NCBI GenBank assembly: GCA_032718475.1
Contig: JAUCBJ010000987.1
Location: forward strand, 1-62,206
DNA: 62,206 bases
Reading direction: 5' to 3'
Source of the DNA: Nemertoderma westbladi
Lineage: Eukaryota; Xenacoelomorpha; Nemertodermatida; Nemertodermatidae
The position numbers and the translations under genes were made by a program. The notes beneath the pieces are model-generated. The model worked only from the letters and a program-made list of their open reading frames with translations. It was not told the origin of the DNA and ran no database searches. The stretch's first letter is position 1; each line of letters starts with the position of its first letter. Shown piece by piece: positions 61,613 through 62,206 of this stretch.

Positions 61613-62206
61613 TAATGTTTGAATGTGAATAATTAATATTTAATTGAATAACGTAAGCAATGAGCAGATTAAGGTGAGCAGTAAGGAATACAATATCAGA
61701 CCAGTAGGATAAGTATTTTACACTTTAGGCAGCAAAGTATCTTTACTGGCAACTGGTAGTAAGTAATTAATACTGTAATAAAGGCTTTGGTACAGTAATA
61801 AAGGAAAAAACAATTAATAACAAGTAGATAATATGTTTTTTTATCATAAACAACCAAAAGCAAAAGCCATCCATGTTTATATTCAGATATTACAGGTATA
61901 AATACAACATTAAGTAAATAATTAGGGGTCTGACGAATTTGTACAAAAAAATACAAAATAGTACAAAGTACAATATAGTACAAAAGAATACAAAAGAGTA
62001 CAATAAAGAGCAAAAATAGTACAAAAGAGTGCAAAAATAGTACAAAAGAGTACAAACGAGTGAGAAACGCTTGCAAAACTAACGTGTATCCAAGTGTAGT
62101 TCAAATCGTTTAGAGGGGCGCGGCGCACATGATGTGCAAAAGCAAAATAAAACAAAGCATTGTCTGATTGTGGGGCGAGCCATGCATTGAGCGGGGGCTG
62201 ATCTAG
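61613..62206. other. Non-coding right end with GTACAAAA repeats
   Basis: No gene. Positions 61937-62058 consist of irregular repeats of AGTACAAAAGAGTACAAAAA, period 8-16. Confidence 0.6.

Overview
This window is animal nuclear DNA, most likely from a marine-type invertebrate. The grounds are several BEL/Pao LTR retrotransposons (a metazoan group), non-LTR elements, foldback/MITE DNA transposons, a THAP-domain remnant and two recognisable host genes, a CGRRF1-like RING protein and a MIC13/QIL1-like MICOS subunit. I cannot name the species. Host genes are few and each is a single uninterrupted reading frame: a coiled-coil protein (20.2-20.75 kb, +), the CGRRF1-like gene (26.2-27.0 kb, -) and the MIC13-like gene (27.4-27.65 kb, -).

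The rest is nested mobile DNA. 1-5.0 kb is the 5' part of a large BEL-like element (element A, minus strand, running off the left edge). 5.03-7.75 kb is an internally deleted gag-protease element in plus orientation. 7.8-13.1 kb holds foldback/MITE elements, including a 1.2 kb near-perfect hairpin with a 9-bp target duplication. 13.8-17 kb is a non-LTR retrotransposon with endonuclease and reverse transcriptase. 17-26 kb is AT-rich, repeat-rich DNA with MITE, SINE-like and LINE fragments. 28.5-38.5 kb and 57.2-58.9 kb are one older BEL-like element (element B, minus strand), split by a younger 18.7-kb element (element C, 38536-57241). The right end carries inverted 15-bp repeat arrays and a frameshifted THAP-domain gene.

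Element C is the centrepiece. It has 2.18/2.16-kb LTRs that are almost identical, TG...CA ends and a CCGGG duplication. Element A supplies an uninterrupted homologue of the insertion site. Reading on the minus strand the order is: acidic ORF1, gag with coiled coil, zinc knuckles and protease, reverse transcriptase/RNase H, integrase, then a further gene block downstream of integrase. That extra block encodes, in three overlapping frames, a protein whose centre matches a DnaQ/WRN-type DEDD 3'-5' exonuclease fold (ExoI D-x-E, ExoII K-V-G...D, a following D-T) and whose end carries three CCHC zinc knuckles and an Arg/Gly-rich tail. A divergent homologue of this exonuclease-like protein lies downstream of integrase in element B, so the pairing is not a one-off. 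In both copies the ExoIII aspartate appears to be missing. The working hypothesis is a very large retrotransposon with its own exonuclease-like, RNA-binding module, loosely parallel to the ExoN of large nidoviruses. Activity or a role in fidelity is speculation.

Element C also contains six copies of a palindromic module, core CCAAACCCGCRGGTTTGG, in coding and non-coding parts. Most have outer arms that can pair with each other although their sequences differ from copy to copy. All coordinates of repeats, domains and joins were read by eye. No alignment or database search was run.
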